DNA of 64,000 bases from Arcticibacter eurypsychrophilus. Lineage in GTDB: Bacteria > Bacteroidota > Bacteroidia > Sphingobacteriales > Sphingobacteriaceae. The stretch covers positions 1 through 64,000 of the forward strand of contig NZ_MDFN01000014.1 in NCBI RefSeq assembly GCF_001730525.1. Direction: 5' to 3'. The position numbers and the translations under genes are program-made. Shown here one piece after another: positions 16,653 to 25,177 of this stretch (the stretch's first letter is position 1; each line of letters begins with the position of its first letter). The notes below the pieces were generated by a model, which did no database searches, had not been told where the DNA came from, and worked only from the letters and a program-made list of their open reading frames with translations.

Positions 16653-17044
16653 TGCGGGTTATTTTCCTGAATTACTTTGGAAGATGAAGCGAGAATAGGA
16701 TAGCCATTATAGAAAAGAAATGGGGAGGACTTGTATGTTCTTTTTTTCTGGCAGCTTACAAGCTTTCTATCTTATTGAATCTTTGGTAGGTATTAGATGA
16801 TTGTTGATTAATGAATAGCCTAAGGAAAGATTAAGGCCAGCTTACCCTTGAAGCTAGGGTGATACTACGGTGAGGCCACAGTGAAGCCACCTTTTAGTGC
16901 AAAAACGTGGCCTCACTGTGGCCTCACCGTGGCATCACTGTGGCATCACCCTTAATCTTTCCTTAATTTCATAATGCTTTGACTTAAGTTTTAATATACC
17001 TTTATCAGTAAAACTATATCCGTCAGCCAGTGGTTTATCTTCAT
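16653..17044. other. Gene-free 390-bp interval holding a structured repeat
   Basis: No reading frame with coding character was found. Bases 16653-16820 are plain AT-rich sequence. Bases 16821-16965 form the inverted-repeat element listed separately. The remainder is the upstream region of the exonuclease gene, without a clear TAnnTTTG element. Confidence 0.6.
16821..16965. repeat. Large hairpin built of 11-bp repeats
   Basis: The right arm holds four tandem 11-bp units (16907-16950): GTGGCCTCACT, GTGGCCTCACC, GTGGCATCACT, GTGGCATCACC. The left arm holds three units in the opposite sense (16858-16890): GGTGATACTAC, GGTGAGGCCAC, AGTGAAGCCAC. A 16-base loop (16891-16906) separates them. A perfect 16-bp inverted repeat (TAAGGAAAGATTAAGG at 16821-16836 with its complement at 16950-16965) encloses the structure. 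It is intergenic and has no terminator T-run. Confidence 0.85.
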
Positions 17045-18070
17045 ATGACCCAACCTCTGCTCCAATTTAATGATAAGGGAATCTACTGTGCTGCGGGAGA
17101 TTTCTATATAGACCCATGGCGGCCTGTGGACCGTGCCGTAATTACACATGCCCATTCTGATCATGCGTATTGGGGACATAAACATTACCTGGCACATCGT
17201 CTTTCCAGGGAAGTGTTGTATTACCGTTTGGGAGAGATCTCTTTGGAAACGTTGGATTATGAGCAGGAAACGCTGATTAATGGAGTTAAAGTAAGCTTTT
17301 ATCCAGCCGGGCATATCATTGGTTCGGCACAGGTTCGGGTTGAATATAAAGGGGAAGTGTGGGTGGCTTCAGGTGATTATAAGCTGGAAGATGATGGCCT
17401 GAGTACCCCTTTTGTACCGGTTAAATGCCATACGTTCATCTCGGAATGTACCTTTGGAATGCCCATTTATAAATGGCAACCTCAGCAGAAGATCTATGAC
17501 GACATGAATCAATGGTGGAAGTTTAATGCCACTGAAGGGAGAACCACTTTCATTGCTGGTTATTCTTTAGGTAAGGCGCAACGTATTTTGCAGGGGCTGG
17601 ATCTGTCCATTGGAAAGGTTTATTTGCATGGGGTGATTGCCAATACCAATGAGGCACTGGAGCGAAATGGTATTCATTTGCCGGAAGCGCAACGAGTTAC
17701 GCCGGAATTTGTAAGGGAAAATGCTCGTGGCGGATTGGTAATCTGTCCCCCTTCGGCAGTGGGTTCAGTTTGGATGAGGCGTTTTCCTTCTGTATCTTTT
17801 GGTTACTGCTCTGGTTGGATGTCTATCAGGGGTGCTAAAAAACGGCGGGCAGCTGACCGTGGTTTTGTGCTTTCGGATCATGCGGACTGGGATGGACTGA
17901 TTACCGCGATAAAGGCTTCTGAATGCGAATCAGTCTGTTTAACGCATGGTTCAACGGCTTCCTTTTCCCGTTATCTAAGGGAACAAGGCTTAAATGCCTT
18001 TGAAGCCAATACGCAATACGGACTGGAAGAAGAGGAAAATAACGAAACAAGTTTGGAGGAAAAGGGATGA
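17045..18070 (+). CDS. Ligase-associated DNA exonuclease (metallo-beta-lactamase fold)
   Basis: Predicted DNA end-processing nuclease of the MBL/beta-CASP group that travels with ATP-dependent ligase and Lhr-like helicase. The metal motif VITHAHSDHAYWG (HxHxDH) and further conserved parts (FYPAGHIIGSAQV, SGDYKLEDDG, FVLSDHADW, CLTHGS) are visible. The ATG at 17045 (MTQPLLQFNDKG) is preferred over a GTG five codons earlier because it fits the family start. Its last codon overlaps the ligase start (ATGA), so exonuclease and ligase are made together. Length about 341 aa is typical. Its role in double-strand break or damage repair is inferred from the family and the cassette. Confidence 0.92.
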   Translation: MTQPLLQFNDKGIYCAAGDFYIDPWRPVDRAVITHAHSDHAYWGHKHYLAHRLSREVLYYRLGEISLETLDYEQETLINGVKVSFYPAGHIIGSAQVRVEYKGEVWVASGDYKLEDDGLSTPFVPVKCHTFISECTFGMPIYKWQPQQKIYDDMNQWWKFNATEGRTTFIAGYSLGKAQRILQGLDLSIGKVYLHGVIANTNEALERNGIHLPEAQRVTPEFVRENARGGLVICPPSAVGSVWMRRFPSVSFGYCSGWMSIRGAKKRRAADRGFVLSDHADWDGLITAIKASECESVCLTHGSTASFSRYLREQGLNAFEANTQYGLEEEENNETSLEEKG

Positions 18071-19680
18071 AGGACTTTGCAAAGCTTTTCGCTGATCTGG
18101 ATGAAACGAATAAAACAAATGAGAAGATTAGAATTCTAAAGGCCTACTTTATGTATGTTCCGGATGCGGATAAGATCAATACGCTGGCACTTTTCACCGG
18201 ACGGAAGCCTAAGAGGCAAATCAATTCTACGCTGGTGAAAAACTGGGCAATGGAATTGACGCACATTCCGGTGTGGCTGTTTGAAGAAAGTTATCATGTG
18301 GTAGGCGATTTGGGCGAAACGATTGCGTTGCTTTTACCGGAGCCGGAAGGTTCGCAGGATAAGTCCCTAACGGAATGGATTGCAGAAATAAATAGTCTGG
18401 CTACGTTGAAAGAAGAGGAGCGGAAGCTGTGGCTGGTGAGTTCCTGGGATGTAATGGATCGACAGGAGCGTTTTGTGTTTAATAAAATATTGACGGGCAG
18501 TTTTCGTATAGGGGTTTCCCAAAGTTTAATTGTAAAGGCGTTGGCTGAAATTTCAGGACTGGATGCTTCTGTACTGACCCACCGCATTATGGGAAAGTGG
18601 GATCCGCTGCTCTTTAGCTTCTACGATTTAATGCAGGAACAGGATGCTTCAGAGGATATTTCCAGACCCTATCCGTTTTGTCTGGCTTACCCAATTCAGG
18701 AAACCTCCACTCAGGTTAAATCGGCAGAGGAGATGGAGCTAGCTTTGGGCAACCCAGAGCAGTGGCAGGCCGAATGGAAATGGGATGGCATCAGGGCGCA
18801 GGCAATTTACAGGGGAAAGGAAATCTTTATATGGAGCAGGGGTGAAGATTTGGTAACCGATAAGTTTCCGGAGCTACATCGGTTTATAACGGAACTTCCG
18901 GATGGAACGGTGCTGGATGGGGAAGCGATTTGTTTCAGCGGGGAATGTCCTCTTCCTTTTAATGTGCTGCAAACCAGGATCGGCAGAAAGAACCTGACGA
19001 AGAAAATATTAACGGATAGTCCAATGGCCTTTATTGCTTATGACTGTCTGGAATTTCAAGGCGATGACATCCGATCGATGCCATTGAAATATCGTCGTTC
19101 TATCTTAGAGCAGCTTCATGCGCAGAGTGCGCATCAGGATATATTCAGGCTTTCAGCAATCGTTCCTTTCTCCAACTGGAAGGATTTGTATGCGCTGCGG
19201 TTGCAATCCCGGGAGAACGTTGCGGAGGGGTTTATGTTGAAACGGATTGAATCGGTTTATCAGACGGGAAGGAAGAGAGGGGACTGGTGGAAATGGAAGG
19301 TGGATCCGCTTTCGGTTGATGCGGTGATGATCTATGCGCAGAAGGGGCATGGCCGGCGGGCTGATTTATACAGTGATTATACTTTTGCGGTATGGGATGG
19401 AGATAAATTGGTTCCTTTTGCGAAGGCCTATTCCGGACTTACGGACAAGGAAATGAGTCAGGTTGATCAGTATGTGAAGCGAAATACACTGGAGAAGTTT
19501 GGACCAGTGAGAACAGTTAAACCTGGGTTGGTATTTGAAATCGGGTTTGAGGGGATTAATCAATCCAACAGGCATAAATCAGGAGTAGCCCTTCGGTTTC
19601 CAAGGATCTTACGCTGGCGGCATGACAAGAAAATTGAAGACGCCGACCATATTGAGGTACTTCGGGCGTTATTGGGTTAA
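18067..19680 (+). CDS. ATP-dependent DNA ligase
   Basis: Seals nicks in DNA by way of a ligase-AMP intermediate. The adenylation motif WKWDGIRAQ gives Lys238 as nucleophile. Upstream about 200 residues form the N-terminal DNA-binding domain, and DGEAICF, FIAYDCLEF, EGFMLKR and WWKWKVDPL mark motifs III to V. An OB-fold C-terminal part ends with FEIGFEGINQS and the HKSGVALRFPRI block. Length 537 aa. It overlaps the exonuclease by 4 bp and lies 36 bp before the helicase, forming a repair cassette separate from the NAD-dependent LigA used in replication. Confidence 0.95.
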   Translation: MKDFAKLFADLDETNKTNEKIRILKAYFMYVPDADKINTLALFTGRKPKRQINSTLVKNWAMELTHIPVWLFEESYHVVGDLGETIALLLPEPEGSQDKSLTEWIAEINSLATLKEEERKLWLVSSWDVMDRQERFVFNKILTGSFRIGVSQSLIVKALAEISGLDASVLTHRIMGKWDPLLFSFYDLMQEQDASEDISRPYPFCLAYPIQETSTQVKSAEEMELALGNPEQWQAEWKWDGIRAQAIYRGKEIFIWSRGEDLVTDKFPELHRFITELPDGTVLDGEAICFSGECPLPFNVLQTRIGRKNLTKKILTDSPMAFIAYDCLEFQGDDIRSMPLKYRRSILEQLHAQSAHQDIFRLSAIVPFSNWKDLYALRLQSRENVAEGFMLKRIESVYQTGRKRGDWWKWKVDPLSVDAVMIYAQKGHGRRADLYSDYTFAVWDGDKLVPFAKAYSGLTDKEMSQVDQYVKRNTLEKFGPVRTVKPGLVFEIGFEGINQSNRHKSGVALRFPRILRWRHDKKIEDADHIEVLRALLG

Positions 19681-19716
19681 ACTTAATAAAGGAATTTTTG
19701 TGCAACAGGACTTTTA

Positions 19717-22197
19717 ATGAGTAAAGGAGAGAAAGTAGTATCGGATTGGTTTATGCAAAAAGGATGGAAGCAGTTTGCTTTTCAGAAGGAGATGCAATCT
19801 GCTTACTTAGCGGGATATTCCGGTTTGTTAAATGCCCCTACGGGAAGTGGTAAAACCTTCGCTTTGTTCCTGCCAATTATTGCGGAATATATTAACCGTT
19901 ATCCCGATACCTATAAGACACGTAAGAATAACGGCCTAATGATGCTTTGGATCACTCCTTTGCGTGCGTTGACTAATGATATCCGTAAAGCGATGCAAAC
20001 GGTGGTGGATGACCTGGAAATGCCCTGGACGATTGCTAGTCGCACGGGAGATACTACCGCAAAGGAAAAGGCGGCTATCCAAAGGAAACAACCGGAGGTA
20101 TTGCTAACTACTCCGGAAAGCTTGCACCTGATGCTTGGGCAAAAGAATTACCCTAAGCTATTTGAAAACCTGCAGGTGGTAGTGGCTGATGAATGGCATG
20201 AGTTATTGGGATCTAAACGGGGTGTGCAACTGGAACTTGGTTTCTCCAGGTTGAAGGCAATCCTCCACAAGGATGAAAGTGTTGGTCGTAAAAGTTTGCG
20301 AATTTGGGGCATCAGTGCGACGATTGGTAACTTACAGCAAGCGGCAGAAGTGCTGCTTGGGCATGATGCTGACCCATCGGGTATTAGGCTTATTCGCGCG
20401 AACCTGGGTAAAAAGCTTCACATTGAATCGGTGATACCGGAAAATATAGAGCAATTCTCCTGGGCAGGACATCTGGGGATTAAGCTTTTACCCCAGGTGA
20501 TGGAGATTGTCGCGAAGAGTAAAACTACATTGATCTTTACGAATACGCGTTCGCAATCGGAGATCTGGTATCATGCTATTCTGGATCAGTATCCGGAGTA
20601 TGCGGGAATTATGGCCATGCATCATGGGTCGCTTGATAATCAATTGCGAAACTGGGTGGAGGTTGCTTTGCATCAGGGGTTGCTTAAAGTGGTGGTCTGT
20701 ACTTCGAGTCTGGATTTAGGAGTAGATTTCAGGCCGGTGGATTCAGTAATCCAGATTGGAAGTCCTAAGGGTGTCGCCCGTTTTATGCAGCGGGCGGGAA
20801 GGAGCGGACATCATCCGGGAGCAACTTCGTACGCCTGGTTTGTGCCCACGCATTCTTTGGAGCTTCTAGAAGGTGCAGCCATTAAGGAGGCGATTGAACA
20901 GGAGATCTTTGAAAGCAGGGATCCTATCATACTGGCCATGGATGTGTTGATGCAGTATTTGGTGACGCTGGCAGTGTCCGATGGGTTTCGTGCAGAGGTC
21001 ATCTTTAAGGAGTTGAAGTCCACTTATGCCTTTTCGGACCTCAGGGAGGAAGAGTATGGGCAGATCCTGAACTTCATTACCAAGGGAGGTAAAACCCTTT
21101 CAAAATATGACGAGTATCTTAAAGTGGAGATAGAGGATGGCTGGTATAAAGTGAATAGTAGAAGGGTGGCGATGCGGCACAGGCTAACCATGGGGACTAT
21201 TGTCAGCGATGTGAGTATCCGGGTCAAGTTTGTTACAGGAGGATACCTCGGTACGCTGGAAGAGGATTTTATTGCCCGGATGAAGGTGGGAGATAACTTT
21301 TGGTTTGCCGGCAGGAGCCTTGAATTGGTGCGGGTGAAGGAGATGACGGCTTATGTAAAGAAGTCGAACCGGACAAGTGGTCGGATTCCAAGCTGGATGG
21401 GAGGGCGACTTCCGCTATCGTCGCAGCTTTCGGCCATGTTTCGGACGAAGCTGGATGAGGTGGCGCATCATATTGAAAAGGATATTGAGGTGAAGACACT
21501 GCGTCCTCTTTTTGATATGCAGGCCAGGATTTCACATTTGCCCACGAGTGAAGAGTTTCTGATTGAGCGTTTTGATTCCAGGGACGGTCATCATTTGTTT
21601 TTTTACCCTTTTGAGGGAAGGCTGGTCCATGAGGGAATGGCCTCTTTATTTGCGTTCCGCTTGTCTAAGATCAAGAATGCAAGTTTTTCTATCGCGATGA
21701 ATGATTATGGTTTTGAGCTGTTATCTGCTGATCCGATATTTCTGGAAGAGGCCATTGCTAAGGGTCTATTTACCTCAGAAAACTTGCTGGAGGACATACA
21801 AAGTAGTTTAAATGCGAATGAAATGGCCAGACGGAGGTTCAGGGATATTGCGCACATTGCAGGATTGGTTTTCACGGGCTACCCTGGCAAGACCATGAAA
21901 AATAAACATCTTCAGGCCTCTACCTCTCTTCTATTTGATGTGTTTAATGAGTATGAGCCGGATAACGTGTTGGTGAGACAGGCGTATAATGAGGCGCTGC
22001 AATTTCAATTGGAGGAGTTCCGCCTGAGGGCCGCACTTCAGCGAATTCAGGGCTTGAAGGTTATTATAACCAATTGTAAAAAACCTTCTCCTTTTGCATT
22101 TCCTATTTTAGTGGACCGTTTGAGGGAAAAACTGACTACAGAGACACTGGAAGAAAGGGTGGCAAAGATGACGCTGCAATATGCGAAGGAAGAATAG
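19717..22197 (+). CDS. Ligase-associated DExH-box helicase (Lhr-like)
   Basis: Superfamily 2 helicase of the Lhr-C group. Walker A is NAPTGSGKTFALF, the DExH box is VVADEWHELLGSKRG, motif III is ISATIGN, and the second RecA domain shows TLIFTNTRSQSE, VCTSSLDLGVDF and QRAGRSGHHPGA. The last 350 residues form the Lhr winged-helix and barrel region. 826 aa is typical of this group, shorter than the ~1500-aa Lhr of actinobacteria and enterobacteria. It closes the exonuclease-ligase-helicase cassette. The fourth member often seen, the PdeM-type phosphoesterase, is not next to it. Confidence 0.94.
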   Translation: MSKGEKVVSDWFMQKGWKQFAFQKEMQSAYLAGYSGLLNAPTGSGKTFALFLPIIAEYINRYPDTYKTRKNNGLMMLWITPLRALTNDIRKAMQTVVDDLEMPWTIASRTGDTTAKEKAAIQRKQPEVLLTTPESLHLMLGQKNYPKLFENLQVVVADEWHELLGSKRGVQLELGFSRLKAILHKDESVGRKSLRIWGISATIGNLQQAAEVLLGHDADPSGIRLIRANLGKKLHIESVIPENIEQFSWAGHLGIKLLPQVMEIVAKSKTTLIFTNTRSQSEIWYHAILDQYPEYAGIMAMHHGSLDNQLRNWVEVALHQGLLKVVVCTSSLDLGVDFRPVDSVIQIGSPKGVARFMQRAGRSGHHPGATSYAWFVPTHSLELLEGAAIKEAIEQEIFESRDPIILAMDVLMQYLVTLAVSDGFRAEVIFKELKSTYAFSDLREEEYGQILNFITKGGKTLSKYDEYLKVEIEDGWYKVNSRRVAMRHRLTMGTIVSDVSIRVKFVTGGYLGTLEEDFIARMKVGDNFWFAGRSLELVRVKEMTAYVKKSNRTSGRIPSWMGGRLPLSSQLSAMFRTKLDEVAHHIEKDIEVKTLRPLFDMQARISHLPTSEEFLIERFDSRDGHHLFFYPFEGRLVHEGMASLFAFRLSKIKNASFSIAMNDYGFELLSADPIFLEEAIAKGLFTSENLLEDIQSSLNANEMARRRFRDIAHIAGLVFTGYPGKTMKNKHLQASTSLLFDVFNEYEPDNVLVRQAYNEALQFQLEEFRLRAALQRIQGLKVIITNCKKPSPFAFPILVDRLREKLTTETLEERVAKMTLQYAKEE

Positions 22198-22303
22198 GTT
22201 CGATTTTTCTCAATTTATACAACTCATTTTACATTTCAATGGAACTTTTTCCGAAAAAAGAGGTATGGCAATGTATTTGCATACCTATTCTAAAATCTTC
22301 AAC

Positions 22304-22495
22304 ATGAACTTAAAACGCACTTTTGGAACTATATTGACTATACTAGGAATTGTGGGACTTATTTACGCAGCAATTGGATTTGTGCAACATTCAGGCACTC
22401 CAAGGGAGCTAATCGTATATGGGGTTTTGGGATTAGTATTCTTCTTTACTGGAATTGGCTTAGTAAGAAATACTGGCGATGTAGCTAAAATGTAA
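22304..22495 (+). CDS. Small two-helix membrane protein (63 aa)
   Basis: The reading frame is open from 22181, but the helicase gene ends at 22197 and the part before Met 22304 is not protein-like, so the start at 22304 (MNLKRTFGTILTILGIVGLI) is chosen. It has two hydrophobic helices (about 8-26 and 37-56) joined by the polar loop QHSGTPRELIVYG, and a short C-terminal tail (RNTGDVAKM). This looks like a conserved inner-membrane mini-protein of Bacteroidota, but I cannot assign a function. A hairpin at 22509-22555 may end its transcript. Confidence 0.7.
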   Translation: MNLKRTFGTILTILGIVGLIYAAIGFVQHSGTPRELIVYGVLGLVFFFTGIGLVRNTGDVAKM

Positions 22496-22508
22496 ATAAA
22501 ATATAAAA

Positions 22509-22555
22509 AGGATTGATATGAATAGCTTATGCTTTCAGATCAATCCTCATTTTTG
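22509..22555. terminator. Convergent terminator between the mini-protein and the NlpC/P60 gene
   Basis: AGGATTGAT (22509-22517) and ATCAATCCT (22539-22547) are a perfect 9-bp inverted repeat around a 21-base loop, with CATTTTTG after it. The long loop makes it only moderately convincing. Confidence 0.55.
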
Positions 22556-22561
22556 AACAAC

Positions 22562-23095
22562 TTACAATTGTTCTTTCAAAGACTCAATAAGTCTTCCTCC
22601 CTTGTAATAATAACGTTGCCAGTAGGATTCGTTAAGATTACTGATTCGAACACCTCTGCTTGATGAAGCATGAGCAAACTTGTTATCTCCCAGATATACA
22701 CCTATATGCGAAATCGCACGGCTCTTAATCTTGAAAAATACCAGGTCTCCTTCTTTTAATTCATCCTTACTTACAGGGTTAACCATAGTAAAAATGTTTC
22801 TGGAGTTGTTTCCGATAACTGTGTTGAACACTTTGTCGTACAGCTGAAATGCAAAACCTGAGCAATCTACGCCTCTTTGAGTGTCGCCACCTAAACGGTA
22901 CGGCGTCCCAATCCAGTCATAAACAAATTGGTAAAGTTTTACATTTGAAGTAGCCGATGCGGCGATTCCCATAATCTGGGAAAAGTAGTCCTTGGCAAGG
23001 TTGTCAGGGTCTTCTACAGTTTTCTTTGTTTGTGCCTGAGCTCCAGACACATAAGTTATAGCAATTAAGACTGCTATGATCGTTTTTTTCACCAT
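22562..23095 (-). CDS. NlpC/P60-family peptidoglycan endopeptidase (C40)
   Basis: Secreted cysteine endopeptidase that cuts stem peptides in peptidoglycan. The signal peptide is TIIAVLIAITYVSGAQAQ. The catalytic Cys lies in GVDCSGFAFQLYD, the first His in AISHIGVYLGD and the polar third residue in KFAHASSSRGV, giving the full C-H-H triad. GTPYRLGGDTQRG is the usual entry to the domain. At 177 aa it has only the catalytic domain and no SH3 or LysM module. It has its own promoter (23170-23199) and lies 171 bp from the upstream lipoprotein gene. Confidence 0.93.
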   Translation of the reverse strand: MVKKTIIAVLIAITYVSGAQAQTKKTVEDPDNLAKDYFSQIMGIAASATSNVKLYQFVYDWIGTPYRLGGDTQRGVDCSGFAFQLYDKVFNTVIGNNSRNIFTMVNPVSKDELKEGDLVFFKIKSRAISHIGVYLGDNKFAHASSSRGVRISNLNESYWQRYYYKGGRLIESLKEQL

Positions 23096-23169
23096 TTAAT
23101 CTCGTTTAACAGTTAAACATTAATACTTTTAAACGCCCTCTTGTGACATAAGATCTGACACGAGCATTG

Positions 23170-23199
23170 CAAATCTAGCTAAATAAACGAAAGCTGCAA
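23170..23199 (-). promoter_or_regulatory. Promoter of the NlpC/P60 gene
   Basis: On the minus strand TTG (23199-23197), a 19-bp gap and TAGATTTG (23177-23170) match both boxes of the Bacteroidota vegetative promoter. It leaves a leader of about 65-70 nt before the ATG. Confidence 0.65.
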
Positions 23200-23266
23200 G
23201 TTAAAAGTGTATAGTATAGACAAATTTAACATTTGGAGTGTCTTGATTATGATACAATTGTGTAGG

Positions 23267-24211
23267 TTATTGTACAATTCCCCTTACATGAAGGGTGATT
23301 TCTGAGGGATGAAACATATTTAAAGTGGAACCAGGAATTAGGGTTAAATAGTGGCTTAGATAGACGTCAACGATTCCCTGCAGTACTTTTTTTCTTGATT
23401 CTTCAAACTCGGGACTCGTTATATATTTGTTAACGCGCATTTTTCCATTTTGATCCACAAGTACGGAAAATGTGTAAAAAAACTTTTTATAGGCTTTGTG
23501 AATTGTGATGGAATATTCGGGGAATAGGTAGGCATCGGATGGACTGCTGCTTACTAAATTATCTTTATCCATTTCAACGGGCACCTTATTTACCTGTATG
23601 TTTTTATTCGTGCTTGTAAATTGTACAGGATTGCGGGCAGCAAAGCAGCTGTCGGGGTTAAATGAATTACGGAGAGCACGTCTTATCTTACTTCTAATAA
23701 ACAAAGAGTCCTTCCTGTTGGGATGTTTGAGTTTTTCGGGATCTTGCCTTAAATGCTCCTTTAAATAGGTATAGGAGTAAAATTTCATAGTCACATTAGA
23801 GCGTTCTTGTGAAACCTTCTTTTCATCTACGGACAAGAGTTGAAAGGTGATACTGTCCTTATTAATCTCTTTGAGGCGGAGCCATTCACGTGCGATGTTA
23901 AATACAGAATCGTGATCATGATATACCGGATAATGAAAATAGACCTTTTTAACCGGATTATAGATCATCACAGAATCTTCGGAAAGGAAGTAGAGTTTCC
24001 AGTCGGGTTCTTGCTGAAAGCCCTGATCGTTAAATGAAAGGCCGGTGTTGAATTCCCGTCTCACTTCAATAAACTGAATTCCCAGGATATTTTTAAAGGA
24101 TGGGCGTTGTTTTTTGCCGCTGTCGCTTTGTTGGCTGCAGGAAAACAATGCGGTCAATAAAGTGATAAACAGGAGGAATGGAAAGGGTTTAACCGAGCTG
24201 TGAACATGCAT
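23267..24211 (-). CDS. Lipoprotein of unknown function
   Basis: A 314-aa protein with a lipoprotein signal (PFPFLLFITLLTALFSC, lipid Cys25). The mature part is rich in charged residues and beta-type segments and lacks known motifs. The region around 200-260 (VDQNGKMRVNKYI, VLQGIVDVYLSHYL) faintly resembles the C-terminal part of TonB-like domains, which is not enough for a call. It is the last of four closely spaced minus-strand genes (ctpA, MmcQ-like, lipocalin, this one). Confidence 0.65.
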   Translation of the reverse strand: MHVHSSVKPFPFLLFITLLTALFSCSQQSDSGKKQRPSFKNILGIQFIEVRREFNTGLSFNDQGFQQEPDWKLYFLSEDSVMIYNPVKKVYFHYPVYHDHDSVFNIAREWLRLKEINKDSITFQLLSVDEKKVSQERSNVTMKFYSYTYLKEHLRQDPEKLKHPNRKDSLFIRSKIRRALRNSFNPDSCFAARNPVQFTSTNKNIQVNKVPVEMDKDNLVSSSPSDAYLFPEYSITIHKAYKKFFYTFSVLVDQNGKMRVNKYITSPEFEESRKKVLQGIVDVYLSHYLTLIPGSTLNMFHPSEITLHVRGIVQ

Positions 24212-24234
24212 AAGGAACAGCTAAGTTAATACAA

Positions 24235-24771
24235 TCAGTCATTAGATTTTTGTGGAGTGATTTTGAGTTTAGAGATATCAAATCCCTTCCGGTCAGATAT
24301 GATCAATAGTTTTTTATAGACATCCATCTCCATCCATGGCTTACGACTCAGTATCCAAAGGTACTTTCTATTAGGGTGTCCGATAAGGGCATAGCTGTAA
24401 TCGGGTGCAAGATCTAAAATCCAATACTTTCCACTAAAGGGCCATTGAAACTGTACTTCGAGCTTTGCATTGGAGTTTTTATCGGTTACTTTAGCTTTAC
24501 CGAACGCGATTTTTTCTTCTCCATTGGCGATGCAGGAGTTTTTAATCGTAATGGTATCATCATCATTTAAGGTATAATAGGCGGTGGTGTAAGTGCAGCC
24601 TTTTTGAAATTTTTGAGGAAAGGAAGCAATTTCATACCACTTACCCAAATACTGCTGGAGATCGACATGTTTTACGGTATCTAAACGCTTTTGGAAAATC
24701 TTTCTGATTATAAGAGCCGCTGATCCTAAGATAAGCGACGTGGCTACGATCATCGGAGCTGATTTCTTCAT
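24235..24771 (-). CDS. Lipocalin family protein (Blc/apolipoprotein D-like)
   Basis: Small lipid-binding beta-barrel. The lipocalin signature YLGKWYEIASFPQKFQKGC (GxW motif) is followed by TYTTAYYTLNDDDT, QFQWPFSGKYWILDLA, DYSYALIGHPNRKYLWILSR, all typical of bacterial Blc. The N-terminus (MIVATSLILGSAALIIRK) is a hydrophobic anchor without a lipobox cysteine, so it is probably held in the inner membrane facing the periplasm rather than lipidated. Blc proteins bind fatty acids and lysophospholipids. 178 aa is normal. It lies 23 bp from the downstream lipoprotein. Confidence 0.92.
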   Translation of the reverse strand: MKKSAPMIVATSLILGSAALIIRKIFQKRLDTVKHVDLQQYLGKWYEIASFPQKFQKGCTYTTAYYTLNDDDTITIKNSCIANGEEKIAFGKAKVTDKNSNAKLEVQFQWPFSGKYWILDLAPDYSYALIGHPNRKYLWILSRKPWMEMDVYKKLLIISDRKGFDISKLKITPQKSND

Positions 24772-24809
24772 ATTGATTTAACAATCATTTACAAGGAAGG
24801 TTTAGTAAT

Positions 24810-25163
24810 TTAGATGCTACTCTGGAGGTCAAGTTGATTTTTTTTGGGTAATTTGGAAATAATCAGGTCATAGGAGTCCTTTATCCAGTCTTCCAGCTGT
24901 TTATTGGGCACTGCTCCGGAAATAAGAATGGTGTTCCAATGTACTTTGCTCATGTGGTAACCTGGAAGCACGTCACTATATTGTTCCCGAAGTTCTTGCG
25001 CATGTTCAGGATTGCATTTTACATTGAAAGAAAAGGGGGTTAAAGAAGCCAGGGTAAATATCTTATCCTTTACTTTCATCACGAGGGTATCATCTCCGAA
25101 AGGAAAACTTTCAGTTGCGGCAGGGAGGCTGAGGCAGAACGTTCTGTAATCTTCTATATTCAT
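24810..25163 (-). CDS. MmcQ/YjbR family protein
   Basis: 117-aa cytoplasmic protein of the MmcQ/YjbR (CyaY-like fold) family. It begins with NIEDYRTFCLSLPAATESFPFGD and has VMKVKDKIFTLASL, then FNVKCNPEHAQELREQY and HWNTILISG, all conserved in the family. Members are suspected to bind DNA but their role is not known. It lies between lipocalin and ctpA genes, 14 bp from the latter, and is probably cotranscribed. Confidence 0.88.
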   Translation of the reverse strand: MNIEDYRTFCLSLPAATESFPFGDDTLVMKVKDKIFTLASLTPFSFNVKCNPEHAQELREQYSDVLPGYHMSKVHWNTILISGAVPNKQLEDWIKDSYDLIISKLPKKNQLDLQSSI

Positions 25164-25177
25164 ACCTGGAGAGGGGT

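Noticed and set aside
16858-16950. Possible CRISPR array
   Set aside because: Units are 11 bp with no spacers, they occur in both orientations, and no cas genes are nearby.
19717-22197. Helicase/nuclease/ligase set as a defence island
   Set aside because: The gene order exonuclease, ligase, Lhr-like helicase is a known repair cassette, and nothing mobile flanks it.
22181-22303. Extended N-terminus of the 63-aa membrane protein
   Set aside because: This part overlaps the helicase gene and has no protein-like character. Met 22304 gives a clean small membrane protein.
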